Part shown: positions 44,052-52,211 of the stretch, piece by piece
Layout of the letters: each line of letters begins with the position of its first letter
Position numbering within the stretch: position 1 is the first letter of the stretch
Assembly: GCA_035493835.1 (NCBI GenBank)
Contig: DATJHO010000090.1
Location: 1 to 54,136 of the forward strand
Direction: 5' to 3'
DNA length: 54,136 nt
From: DASZTU01 sp035493835
Lineage (GTDB): Bacteria; Pseudomonadota; Alphaproteobacteria; Rhizobiales; Devosiaceae
The notes under the pieces: generated by a model
The model's database searches: none
Told to the model about the DNA's origin: nothing
The model's input: the letters and a program-made list of their open reading frames with translations, nothing else
Position numbers and translations under genes: made by a program

Positions 44052-44728
44052 GCTGGCGTGCCGACGTCATCACGCTTTTTCCCGACCTCTTTCCCGGCCC
44101 CCTCGGCGCCTCGGTCATCGGACGCGGGCTGGGGGAAGGACTCTGGTCGCTAAAAGCCACCAATCTCCGTGACTTTTCGGTCGACAAATACCGGACGGTC
44201 GATGATACCCCCGCCGGCGGCGGCCCGGGCATGGTGCTGAAACCTGACATCCTCGCCTCGGCAATCGATGCGGTTTCACCCCCGGACGACCCACGCCCAA
44301 AAATCCTGATGAGCCCGCGCGGAAAACCGCTGACCCAGGCGCAGGTTCGCGAACTTTCGACGGGGCCCGGCGCGGTGCTTATCTGCGGCCGCTTCGAGGG
44401 GGTCGACCAGCGCGTCATCGAGGCGCGCGGGCTCCAGGAAATCTCCATCGGCGACTACGTGCTCGCCGGCGGCGAGGTCGCCGCCATGGTGCTGCTCGAA
44501 GCCGTGGTTCGCCTGATCCCCGGCGTCCTCGGCGCAGCCGACAGCCACGCCGACGAGAGTTTCGAGAACTGCCTTTTGGAATATCCGCAATATACCCGCC
44601 CGCCGGTGTTCGAGGGCCAGGAGATTCCACCCGTGCTCACCTCGGGCGACCACGCCAAGGTGAAAAAATGGCGGCACGAGCAGAGCCTTGCGCTGACACG
44701 AACTCGGCGGCCGGATCTGCTGGAGTAA
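44048..44728 (+). CDS. trmD: tRNA (guanine-N1)-methyltransferase TrmD
   Basis: Methylates G37 of tRNAs reading CUN, CCN and CGG codons and so prevents frameshifts. SPOUT-class enzyme with the trefoil-knot segments YRTVDDTPAGGGPGMV, LICGRFEGVDQRVIE and ISIGDYVLAGGEVAAMV. The 226 residues are slightly shorter than the E. coli enzyme but cover both domains. GTG start overlapping rimM. A 344-base repeat-rich gap separates it from rplS. Confidence 0.97.
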   Translation: MSWRADVITLFPDLFPGPLGASVIGRGLGEGLWSLKATNLRDFSVDKYRTVDDTPAGGGPGMVLKPDILASAIDAVSPPDDPRPKILMSPRGKPLTQAQVRELSTGPGAVLICGRFEGVDQRVIEARGLQEISIGDYVLAGGEVAAMVLLEAVVRLIPGVLGAADSHADESFENCLLEYPQYTRPPVFEGQEIPPVLTSGDHAKVKKWRHEQSLALTRTRRPDLLE

Positions 44729-44734
44729 CTCAGC

Positions 44735-44925
44735 CTTCGGGCCTGCTCTCCTCTGAGGGGCGAGGTCGGCCGAGCGAAGCGGAGGCCGGGTGAGGGTGCA
44801 GCCTTTCCACATGATCTGGTTGCCAGCTACACCCCGCCCGCTTCACCGCTGCACCCCTCACCCTGACCCTCTCCCTTGAGGGGGGCGAGGGACGAAGGGG
44901 CACGCCTCCCCTAGACTCTTCCCGC
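44735..44925. repeat. Two repeat modules between trmD and rplS
   Basis: 44735-44800 has CTCTGAGGGGCGAGGTCGGC and CCGGGTGAGGGTGCAGCC; 44850-44905 has CACCCCTCACCCTGACCCTC followed by CCCTTGAGGGGGGCGAGGG, i.e. a half of F1. The last ~150 bases before rplS are free of repeats and should contain its promoter. Confidence 0.65.
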
Positions 44926-45072
44926 TCTTTCCAGTATAGGCGCGCAACCAATGCTGGCCCTTGGCGAAAGCCTTGAAGGAACCGGCAAAAACCTCCGTGC
45001 AACCAAGACCGGGCGATCGGATCACTTTTCCGAGCAAGTCGCCCCTACGAAAAGATCAGAACGGATCGACGA

Positions 45073-45603
45073 ATGAACATCATCGAACAGCTCAATAAGG
45101 AGCAGGCCGAAGCGCTGGGCGGCAATCGCCACCCCGAATTCACCCATGGCGACACCGTCAAGGTGTGGGTGAAGGTGCGCGAAGGCGAAAAGGAACGCCT
45201 GCAGGCCTATGAAGGCTTGGTGATCGCCCGCTCCGGCTCGGGCATCCACGAAAACTTCACCGTCCGCAAGATTTCCTATGGCGAGGGCGTGGAGCGCGTG
45301 TTCCCGATCTATTCGCCCAATATCGACCATATCGAAGTGATGAAGCGCGGCAAGGTGCGTCGCGCCAAGTTGTACTACTTGCGCGATCGTCGCGGTAAGG
45401 CCGCCCGCATTTTCGAATCGACCAACGCCCGTACCCGCAAGATCCAGGATACCGAGCGCACCGCCGCGCAGGCCGCCAAGGATGCACGCGAGGCCGAAAA
45501 GGTCGCCGCCGCCGAGGCCCTGGCCCAGGAACTGGCCGCCAAGGAAGCCGCAGAAGCAGCCGCGGCCGCTGAGGCCGCCAGCGCCGAGCCCAAGGCCGAA
45601 TAA
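45073..45603 (+). CDS. rplS: 50S ribosomal protein L19
   Basis: Large-subunit protein at the subunit interface. MNIIEQLNKEQ, FTHGDTVKVWVKVREGEKER and GVERVFPIYSPNIDHIEVMK mark the family. Core to about residue 120, then an Ala/Glu/Lys-rich tail to 176 as in other Alphaproteobacteria. Last gene of the ffh cluster, with its own terminator and, given the 344-base gap, probably its own promoter. Confidence 0.98.
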   Translation: MNIIEQLNKEQAEALGGNRHPEFTHGDTVKVWVKVREGEKERLQAYEGLVIARSGSGIHENFTVRKISYGEGVERVFPIYSPNIDHIEVMKRGKVRRAKLYYLRDRRGKAARIFESTNARTRKIQDTERTAAQAAKDAREAEKVAAAEALAQELAAKEAAEAAAAAEAASAEPKAE

Positions 45604-45628
45604 GCCTCAGGCGAACTCAGAGTTTTTA

Positions 45629-45664
45629 AAGCCCGGCCCCGCAAAGGCCGGGCTTCTTGTTTTG
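45629..45664 (+). terminator. Rho-independent terminator of rplS
   Basis: 10-bp stem AAGCCCGGCC / GGCCGGGCTT with loop CCGCAAA, followed by CTTGTTTTG, 25 bases past the stop. Confidence 0.9.
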
Positions 45665-45774
45665 CGGGTACTGCTCCACGGCTGCAGTGCTTGGCCACCC
45701 CCACCCCAACGCAAGCGCATTGGCCTCCCACCCGCTCCCGCGTTACCTTCCCTTCGACGAGCAAGGAGGAGGCC

Positions 45775-46590
45775 GTGCCCGACAGTCCCTACATCTGCAT
45801 CACCTGCGGCGTGCAATACGCCCCGTCCGGGTCCCCGCCCACGCACTGCCCGATCTGCGAGGACGAGCGGCAATATGTGAACCCAAACGGGCAGGCCTGG
45901 ACCACGCCGGGCGAACTGCGCCAAATCCACCGGATCGACTGGCGCGAACTCGGGCCAGGGTTCTTCGGCATGGGTACGACCCCGGGCATCGCCATCAGCC
46001 AGCGGGCGCTGGTCGTAGCCCAGACGGGCGGCGCCGTGATGTGGGATTGCATCCCGCTGGTCCACCCGGACGGCATCGAAAAGCTGCGGGCGCTTGGCGG
46101 GCTCAGGGCGATTGCCATCTCGCACCCGCACTTCTTCGCAGCGATGGTCGAGTGGAGCGAGGCGCTCGATAACGCGCCGATATATCTTCACGAAGACCTC
46201 GCCCCCTATGTCATGCGGCCGAGCGCAAACATCCGCTTCTGGGCGGGCGAGACGCACGATCTTGGACAGGGCATCACCCTGATCCGCTGCGGCGGGCATT
46301 TTAGGGGTTCGACCGTGCTGCATTGGGCCGCAGGCGAAGCCGGCAGGGGCGCCCTTCTCACGGGCGATACCATCATGGTTGCCGCCGACCCGCGCTGGAT
46401 GAGTTTCATGCGCAGCTTTCCGAACTATATCCCGCTCAATCGGCGCGCGGTGGACGCCATCGTCGCGGCCGTCGAGCCGTTCGCCTTCGACCGGCTGTAC
46501 GGTGCCTGGTGGGGGCAGGTCAGCAGCGATGGGGCCAAGCGGCGCCTCAAGGAGTCCGCCGCGCGCTATCAGCTGGCCATCGCCGACTGA
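45775..46590 (+). CDS. Metallo-beta-lactamase-fold protein with degenerate metal motif
   Basis: 271 residues. The N-terminus has a small zinc-ribbon-like pattern CITCGVQYAPSG...HCPIC (four cysteines at about 8, 11, 27, 30). The MBL body has AISHPHFFAAMVEWS instead of HxHxDH: the HxH pair stays but Asp-His are replaced by Phe-Ala. Later ligands GGHFRGSTVLHW and LLTGDTIMV remain. Such a variant is a known subfamily without assigned reaction. GTG start at 45775 is set by AAGGAGGAGG directly upstream; a longer frame lacks such a site. Confidence 0.85.
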   Translation: MPDSPYICITCGVQYAPSGSPPTHCPICEDERQYVNPNGQAWTTPGELRQIHRIDWRELGPGFFGMGTTPGIAISQRALVVAQTGGAVMWDCIPLVHPDGIEKLRALGGLRAIAISHPHFFAAMVEWSEALDNAPIYLHEDLAPYVMRPSANIRFWAGETHDLGQGITLIRCGGHFRGSTVLHWAAGEAGRGALLTGDTIMVAADPRWMSFMRSFPNYIPLNRRAVDAIVAAVEPFAFDRLYGAWWGQVSSDGAKRRLKESAARYQLAIAD

Positions 46591-46606
46591 GGGATCGAGT
46601 GCGCCA

Positions 46607-46678
46607 CGATATATCTTGCGGCGTATCTTGACTCGGCGGCGGTGAGAACGCATCTTCCGTGCATCACAAGATATATCG
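46607..46678. promoter_or_regulatory. Operator pair and promoter of the PadR gene
   Basis: CGATATATCTTG (46607-46618) and its exact complement CAAGATATATCG (46667-46678) form a perfect 12-bp inverted repeat with 48 bases between, GATATATC centres 62 bases (about six helical turns) apart. A partial third copy CGTATCTTG lies at 46622-46630. Between them TTGACT-N17-CATCTT could be the promoter. The right box touches the ribosome binding site GGAGAG. Confidence 0.75.
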
Positions 46679-46687
46679 GAGAGCATT

Positions 46688-47410
46688 ATGCGAGATTTTC
46701 ATCGCGACCATCACCACGATCGCCACTGGCACCCATTCGAGGCCGGCGGCCGTCGCGGCTTCGGGGGCGGCTTTGGCGGGGCCGGCTGGGGCGGCGGCTT
46801 TGGCAATTGGGGCAATTTCGGCGACAACATCCGCGTCGGCAGGATGCTGGCCAGCGGCGATCTGCGCCTTGTCGCGCTCTATCTGATCGAGCAGCAACCG
46901 CGCCATGGCTATGACCTGATCAAGGCGATCGAGGAAAAGACAGCGGGCTTTTATTCGCCCAGCCCCGGCATCGTCTATCCGGCGCTGACCTTCCTCGAGG
47001 AAGCCGGCTTCGTCACCTCCTCGGCCGAAGGCAACAAGAAGCTTTATACCATCACCGAGGAGGGCCGGGCGCACCTCAATGAAAACCGTCAGGCCGTGCA
47101 GACCACCCTCGATTTTCTCGGGGCGGCCGGCGAGCGCATGAAGCAATGGCGCGAAAAGGCAGCCGAGCACGACGGCGGCTGGTGGAATGACCGCCCGCGC
47201 GACGACGACCGCCGTGACCGCCCCGGCCGGCGCGACCGTGAAGACCGCGACATCCCCGGCGTCATCGAGGAAGTCAACGTCGCCCGCCGCGATCTCAAGG
47301 CCGCCATCTCGGACACCCTCGACGAGGGCGACGAGGAAAGCCAGCGCCGGCTCGCCGACATTTTGCGCAAGGCCGCCGAACTGATCCGCCGCCGCAACGT
47401 GGATCTGTAA
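46688..47410 (+). CDS. Histidine-rich PadR family regulator (NfeR/YqjI-like)
   Basis: 240-residue transcription factor. The N-terminus is His-rich (HRDHHHDRHWHP, residues 5-16) followed by a Gly/Phe-rich stretch to about 45. The winged helix (about 55-125) reads DLRLVALYLIEQQPRHGYDL, PSPGIVYPALTFLEEAGFV, YTITEEGRAHL, close to E. coli YqjI/NfeR, a nickel-sensing PadR repressor with a His-rich N-terminal extension. The C-terminus has an Arg/Asp-rich linker (about 170-190) then a coiled-coil-like helix. Its own promoter carries paired operator boxes, so autorepression is likely; no ferric-reductase gene is adjacent. Confidence 0.88.
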   Translation: MRDFHRDHHHDRHWHPFEAGGRRGFGGGFGGAGWGGGFGNWGNFGDNIRVGRMLASGDLRLVALYLIEQQPRHGYDLIKAIEEKTAGFYSPSPGIVYPALTFLEEAGFVTSSAEGNKKLYTITEEGRAHLNENRQAVQTTLDFLGAAGERMKQWREKAAEHDGGWWNDRPRDDDRRDRPGRRDREDRDIPGVIEEVNVARRDLKAAISDTLDEGDEESQRRLADILRKAAELIRRRNVDL

Positions 47411-47499
47411 CGAGATCCGGTGGCATTGCCACCGGTAAAGCCGGGTGGGGGTTCAACCCGTCACGAACACGCCCCCATCCGGCAATTCTTGATGCCCCC

Positions 47500-47650
47500 T
47501 CGACGACGTGCCGCAGGATTCCCTCCCCCTTGAGCGGGGTGGCGACAGTCGGATGGGGGTTGTTGTCGCAGGCACTGAGCTTGTCACAACAACTTCCACC
47601 CTCGATCCCTCCCCCTTTAGGGGAAAGAGGCGATGGGGCCAGCAAGAACC
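47500..47650. repeat. GC-rich repeat between PadR gene and FAD/Fe-S gene
   Basis: GATTCCCTCCCCCTTGAGCG, GGATGGGGGTTGTTG and CCCTCCCCCTTTAGGGG form degraded inverted arms. Most of the 333-base gap is of this kind; no gene seen. Confidence 0.55.
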
Positions 47651-47743
47651 CTCAAACTCACCACCTTCCGGCTTCACTGTCCCTTCCCCCTTGCCGCCGA
47701 TCGCGTGTAACATCGGGGAAAATACAGCCGAGGAGGGGCGGAA

Positions 47744-50656
47744 ATGAATAAGATTGAGCGCATCGAGGTGGATCGGCCCGCGGCCGCGAGGCGCATCGTC
47801 GCCAGCCTGGCCGACGTGATCGAGGCGAGCCGGATGCTGACCGACCCGCTCTACACCTACGCCTATTCCGGTGACGCCAGCGCCTATCGGCTGGTGCCGG
47901 CGCTGGTAGTAATCATCAACACCGAACACGAAGTCCGCGCCGTCTTGAGCGCGGCCCGCGCCGAGGGGCTGCCTGTGACCTTTCGCGCCGCCGGTACCTC
48001 GCTTTCGGGCCAGGCAATCACCGAGGGCGTGCTCGCCGTACTCGGCGACGGCTGGCGCAAGCTGCAAGTCCATGAGAACGGGGAGCGGGTGACGCTCGGG
48101 CCCGCCATTATCGTCGCCAACGCCAACCGGGCATTAAAACCCTTCAACAAGAAGCTGGGACCGGATCCAGCGAGCCAGGCGACCTGCAAGATCGGCGGCG
48201 TCGTCAACAACAATTCCTCGGGCATGTGCTGCGGCGTTGCTTATAATACGTACCACACCATGGATCGCCTCCGCGTGATGCTGACGGACGGCACCGTGCT
48301 CGATTCCGGCTCCCAGCAGTCGCGCGAAAGTTTTCAAAAAAAGAAGCCCGAATTGCTGGAGGCGCTGCACGAGCTTCATCACGAGGTCGAAGCCGATCCG
48401 GAACTGGTGGCGCTTATCCGCCGCAAATACCGGATCAAGAACACCGTCGGCTATTCGCTCAACGCACTCATCGATTTCCACGACCCCATCGATATCCTGA
48501 CGCACCTGATCGTTGGCTCGGAGGGGACGCTCGGCTTCGTTGCCGAGGTCACCTACAACACCATCGACGAGCACCCGTTCAAGGCGACGGCGCTGGTGCC
48601 GTTCCCGGATCCCCATTCCTGCGCCCGTGCCATCACCCGGCTTTCCAATGGCGGCATCCAGTCGACCACCGGGGTGACCGCCGCCGAATATATCGAGCGC
48701 CGTGCGCTGGCGACCGTCGAGCACCTGGCCCCGCTCGCCTCCCTGCGGCCGCACCTCACCGAAAACTCCCCGGCAGTGCTGATCGACGTCGCGGCCCCCG
48801 ACGAACTGTTGCTCGAGGAGGAACTGGAGAAAACGATCGAAATCCTCGCCGCGGAGGGCGCGACCTGGATCGATTTTTCGACCGATGAGGCGCGCAACCA
48901 CGCGCTCTGGGACATTCGCAAGGGATTTTTCGCCTCGGCCGGGGCGGCGCGACCCAAGGGCACGGCCATGCTGACCGAGGACGTCGCCGCCCCGATCGAC
49001 CGGCTCGCCGATTTCGTCATCGACCTCAGAAAGCTGCTCGACCGTCACGGCTATCCCGATGCGGTCATTTTTGGCCATGCCCTTGCCGGCAACCTCCATT
49101 TCCAGATGGGCGATGACCTCGCCGCGCCCGGCGCCGCCGAAAAATTCGACCTTCTGTCGAAGGACCTCTCCGATCTCGTCTCCGTCCGCTATCAGGGCTC
49201 GCTCAAGGCCGAGCACGGCACCGGCCGCGCCATCGCGCCCTTCGTCGAGGCCGAATGGGGCGCCAAGGCCTACGCGCTGATGTCGCGCATCAAGACGCTG
49301 TTCGATCCCGAGGGGCTGCTCAACCCGGGGGTGCTGCTCACGGAGGATCATGAGGTTCACCTCAAGAATTTCAAGCAGATGGCGCCCACGGACGAAGCCA
49401 TCGACCTCTGCATCGAATGCGGTTTTTGCGAGCCGGCCTGCCCCTCCGCCGGCCTGACGCTGACACCGCGGCAAAGAATCGTCGTCGCCCGGGAACGAGC
49501 CCGGCTGAGGCGCAGCGGCGAGGACCCGGAACGGCTCGCAGCGCTGGACGAAGGTTTTGCCTATGCCGGCCTTGCGACCTGCGCCGCCGGCAATGTCTGC
49601 GCGCTGCGCTGCCCGGTGGGCATCGAGACCGGCACCATGGTGCTGGGCGAACGCGCCCGCGGCCGCAGCGAGGCCGACAAGCGCACCGCCCATTGGCTGG
49701 CCGAGCACGCCGGCGCCGCCGAAAAGACCATGGAGCTGGCGGTGGGCGTGACGGCGTTTTCGCGCACCATCATCGGCAATGGCGCAACCGACGCCCTGGC
49801 CCGGATCGCGCGCCGGGTGAGCAACAGCCGGGTGCCGCGCGTTTCGACCGCCACCCTGCGGCCGGGCCCGGGCGCGCCGAAGCGGCCAAACCTCCGCCAG
49901 TCGCCCAAGACTGACGGTTTTCCGGTCAGCATCGCCCAACAAATCTCGCCCCGCGGCAAGGTCGTCTATTTCCCGGCGTGTCCGACCCGGATGTTCGGCA
50001 GCGCCGACACCGACGGTGATTTCCTATCGACGCCCGAGGCGATGATCGCCCTGCTGCAGCGGGTCGGCTACGAGGTGACCGTGCCGGAAACCGTGGATGG
50101 AAAATGCTGCGGCCAGCCCTGGCAGTCGAAAGGCTTTCCGGAGGAGGCGAAGCAGGTTGGCGCGCGCCTTGCGACCGAGCTTTCGTCCCTTTCTGAACAT
50201 GGCGCCCTGCCGGTTCTCACCGATGCCTCCACCTGCGCAAAACATCTGCGCGGGACTGACGGCGCGATGGTCGCCGACAGCGCCGAGTTCTTGGCCGAGC
50301 ACGTGCTGCCGCACCTCAAAATCACCCGGCCGCTGCCGGTTGTGGCGGTGCACCACAATTGCTCGGCCCAGCGCCTCAAGGAGCAGACCGCGACCGAAGC
50401 AATTGCCGCCGCCGCCGCCAACCGCATCGCCGTGCTTTCCTCCGTCAGCTGTTGCGGCTATGCCGGTGACAAGGGGCTTTTCGTCCCCGAACTCAACGAA
50501 TGGGCTACCCGCTTCGCCAAATCCGACATTCCTGCCGATTGCACCCTCGGCGTCTCCACCGTCTCCACCTGCGCGTCCGGCCTCTCCGAGCGCACGGGGA
50601 TTCCCTTCATTTCGCTGGCGAGCCTGCTCGAAGCGGCGAGCCGACCGGCTGCATGA
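47744..50656 (+). CDS. FAD-linked and iron-sulfur D-2-hydroxyacid dehydrogenase (YdiJ type)
   Basis: A 970-residue fusion. N-terminal FAD-binding domain (about 45-270; VTFRAAGTSLSGQAIT, IVGSEGTLGFV), FAD-oxidase C-terminal domain (to about 540; YQGSLKAEHGTGRAIAPFVE), a 4Fe-4S pair with CIECGFCEPAC (C556, C559, C562, C566) and CAAGNVCALRCP, and two cysteine-rich CCG domains (KCCGQPWQSKG, SCCGYAGDKG). Enzymes of this build oxidise D-lactate or D-2-hydroxyglutarate and feed electrons to quinone. Not adjacent to a lactate transporter; substrate undecided. Confidence 0.9.
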   Translation: MNKIERIEVDRPAAARRIVASLADVIEASRMLTDPLYTYAYSGDASAYRLVPALVVIINTEHEVRAVLSAARAEGLPVTFRAAGTSLSGQAITEGVLAVLGDGWRKLQVHENGERVTLGPAIIVANANRALKPFNKKLGPDPASQATCKIGGVVNNNSSGMCCGVAYNTYHTMDRLRVMLTDGTVLDSGSQQSRESFQKKKPELLEALHELHHEVEADPELVALIRRKYRIKNTVGYSLNALIDFHDPIDILTHLIVGSEGTLGFVAEVTYNTIDEHPFKATALVPFPDPHSCARAITRLSNGGIQSTTGVTAAEYIERRALATVEHLAPLASLRPHLTENSPAVLIDVAAPDELLLEEELEKTIEILAAEGATWIDFSTDEARNHALWDIRKGFFASAGAARPKGTAMLTEDVAAPIDRLADFVIDLRKLLDRHGYPDAVIFGHALAGNLHFQMGDDLAAPGAAEKFDLLSKDLSDLVSVRYQGSLKAEHGTGRAIAPFVEAEWGAKAYALMSRIKTLFDPEGLLNPGVLLTEDHEVHLKNFKQMAPTDEAIDLCIECGFCEPACPSAGLTLTPRQRIVVARERARLRRSGEDPERLAALDEGFAYAGLATCAAGNVCALRCPVGIETGTMVLGERARGRSEADKRTAHWLAEHAGAAEKTMELAVGVTAFSRTIIGNGATDALARIARRVSNSRVPRVSTATLRPGPGAPKRPNLRQSPKTDGFPVSIAQQISPRGKVVYFPACPTRMFGSADTDGDFLSTPEAMIALLQRVGYEVTVPETVDGKCCGQPWQSKGFPEEAKQVGARLATELSSLSEHGALPVLTDASTCAKHLRGTDGAMVADSAEFLAEHVLPHLKITRPLPVVAVHHNCSAQRLKEQTATEAIAAAAANRIAVLSSVSCCGYAGDKGLFVPELNEWATRFAKSDIPADCTLGVSTVSTCASGLSERTGIPFISLASLLEAASRPAA

Positions 50657-50664
50657 GTCAGAAC

Positions 50665-50805
50665 CCCTCACGCGCCTGCCGGTACCCTCTCCCGCAAGGG
50701 GAGAGGGAAGCTGCGGCACGGCTTTCTTTCCTTCTCCCCTTGCGGGAGAAGAGCCTGCCCCGCACCCGATCCGGGGTGGCGCGCAGTGCCGGATGAGGGG
50801 TGAGC
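50665..50805. repeat. GC-rich palindromic intergenic repeat
   Basis: Fills the gap between the FAD/Fe-S gene and the RNA methyltransferase gene. Contains CTCTCCCGCAAGGGGAGAG, CCTTCTCCCCTTGCGGGAGAA, and ends GCCGGATGAGGGGTGAGCC. Closest relative is the block at 5012-5130. Confidence 0.75.
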
Positions 50806-50806
50806 C

Positions 50807-52000
50807 ATGAGCACAACCGTCCGAATCACCTCCCTCGGCCAGCGCGGCGAGGGGATTGCCGAGGTCGAAGGCCGCCGCGTCTTCGTGCCCCTGACCCTCT
50901 CCGGTGAAGAAGTCGAAATCGCCGTCGCCGGCGAGCGCGGCACTTTGCTTTCGCTACTCGCGGCGAGCCCGCACCGCATCACGCCGTTCTGCCCGCATTT
51001 CGGCGCGTGCGGCGGCTGCCAATTGCAGCATCTCGATGCGGAAACCTATGCCGGCTTCAAGCGCTCCCTGGTCGAAACGGCCCTGAGCCATGCCGGAATC
51101 GCCGTGCCAGTCGGCCCGCTTGTAGACGCGCGCGGCACCGGCCGCCGCCGTGTGACGTTGCACGCGAAAAAGACCGGCGCCGGCTTCATGGGTTTTCACA
51201 CCCACGAGCTCCACGACATCGACCATTGCCCGATCACCGTCCCGGCGCTGGCCGGGGCTCCAGCCATCGCCCGCGCCATCTACGGTGCGATCGGCGATTG
51301 CGACGTTTCCTTTACCGCAACGCTCACCGGCATCGACGTTGCGGTCAAATCCGAACGAAAACCCAAGCCGGACCGGCTGGCGCCGCTGATGGCCCGTTTC
51401 GGCCTCGCCAGGCTGTCGCTCGATGGCGAGCCGATCCTCGTGGCACAAGCGCCTGCCATGCGCATGGGCAAGGCCTTGCTCGAAATTCCACCCTCAGGCT
51501 TCCTGCAGGCGACCGAGGCGGCCGAAGAGATCCTCGCTGCCGCGGTACTCACAGGGCTCAAGGGCGCGGAAAACATCGCGGACCTGTTCTGCGGCGTCGG
51601 CCCCTTCGCGCTGCGGCTGGCCGAGCGGACAAAGGTCTATGCCGCCGACAGCGACAAGGCCGGCATTGCTTCCCTGATCAAGGCCCACAACAAGACGCGT
51701 GGGCTCAAGGCCATCACCGCCGAGCGCCGCGACCTTTTCCGCGAACCGCTGACGGCCATCGAGCTCAACCGCTTTGATGGCGTGGTCTTCGATCCGCCCC
51801 GGGCCGGCGCCGAAGCGCAATCGCGCGAACTTGCCAGGAGCAAGGTCAAGACCGTGGTCGCCGTCTCATGCGATCCAAAGACGTTTGCGCGCGACGCGAA
51901 GATCCTGACCGAGGGAGGATATGGCCTCGAAGCCGTAACCCCGGTCGACCAGTTCGCGTTTTCAACGCATGTGGAAGTGGTGGGTGTGTTCCGGAGATAG
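50807..52000 (+). CDS. TrmA/RlmD-type RNA uracil-C5 methyltransferase
   Basis: 397-residue SAM enzyme. N-terminal TRAM-like part, then cluster cysteines C62, C68 and C71 in CPHFGACGGCQLQHL, the SAM motif NIADLFCGVGPFALRLAE, GVVFDPPRAGAEAQS and the catalytic-cysteine motif VAVSCDPKTFARDA. The presence of the Fe-S cluster points to the RlmD/RlmC (RumA) branch rather than TrmA; exact target uridine (23S U747 or U1939) cannot be fixed. The ATG at 50807 directly follows the repeat. Confidence 0.92.
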   Translation: MSTTVRITSLGQRGEGIAEVEGRRVFVPLTLSGEEVEIAVAGERGTLLSLLAASPHRITPFCPHFGACGGCQLQHLDAETYAGFKRSLVETALSHAGIAVPVGPLVDARGTGRRRVTLHAKKTGAGFMGFHTHELHDIDHCPITVPALAGAPAIARAIYGAIGDCDVSFTATLTGIDVAVKSERKPKPDRLAPLMARFGLARLSLDGEPILVAQAPAMRMGKALLEIPPSGFLQATEAAEEILAAAVLTGLKGAENIADLFCGVGPFALRLAERTKVYAADSDKAGIASLIKAHNKTRGLKAITAERRDLFREPLTAIELNRFDGVVFDPPRAGAEAQSRELARSKVKTVVAVSCDPKTFARDAKILTEGGYGLEAVTPVDQFAFSTHVEVVGVFRR

Positions 52001-52014
52001 CGGGGGCGACCTCT

Positions 52015-52195
52015 CCCAGCCCCCTCATCCGCCGCTTCGCGCCACCTTCTCCCATGAGGGGAGAAGGAAGACCAAGCTGTGACCGCGCCCCCAACTTCCC
52101 TCTCCCAGAGGGCGAGGGTTTTCGCCGCTGCACCCTCGCGGTTCCATCGTCCCCTCGCCCCTCTGGGGAGAGGGCCAGGGTGAGGGGTAGCCCAG
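52015..52195. repeat. Repeat block with F1 element, copy 3
   Basis: 52015-52075 is the CCCCTCATCCGCCGCTTCGC / CCTTCTCCC-GGGAGAAGG module. 52098-52193 is an F1 element in the same orientation as the one at 13.7 kb: CCCTCTCCCAGAGGGCGAGG, CGCGGTTCCATCGTCCCCTC, then GGGTGAGGGGTAGCC. Lies between the RNA methyltransferase and selO. Confidence 0.8.
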
Positions 52196-52211
52196 CACGA
52201 AAGGCTCAAAA

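Noticed and set aside
47431..47460. tRNA-like T-arm GGGTTCAACCC-like sequence
   Set aside because: GGGGGTTCAACCC resembles a T-arm but no acceptor stem, D-arm or anticodon arm can be formed around it; it is part of a repeat.
48134..49942. 602-codon minus-strand frame opposite the FAD/Fe-S dehydrogenase
   Set aside because: Shadow of a certain gene; similar cases lie opposite argG (22651-24141), ffh (41373-42938) and the MFS gene (37849-39105).
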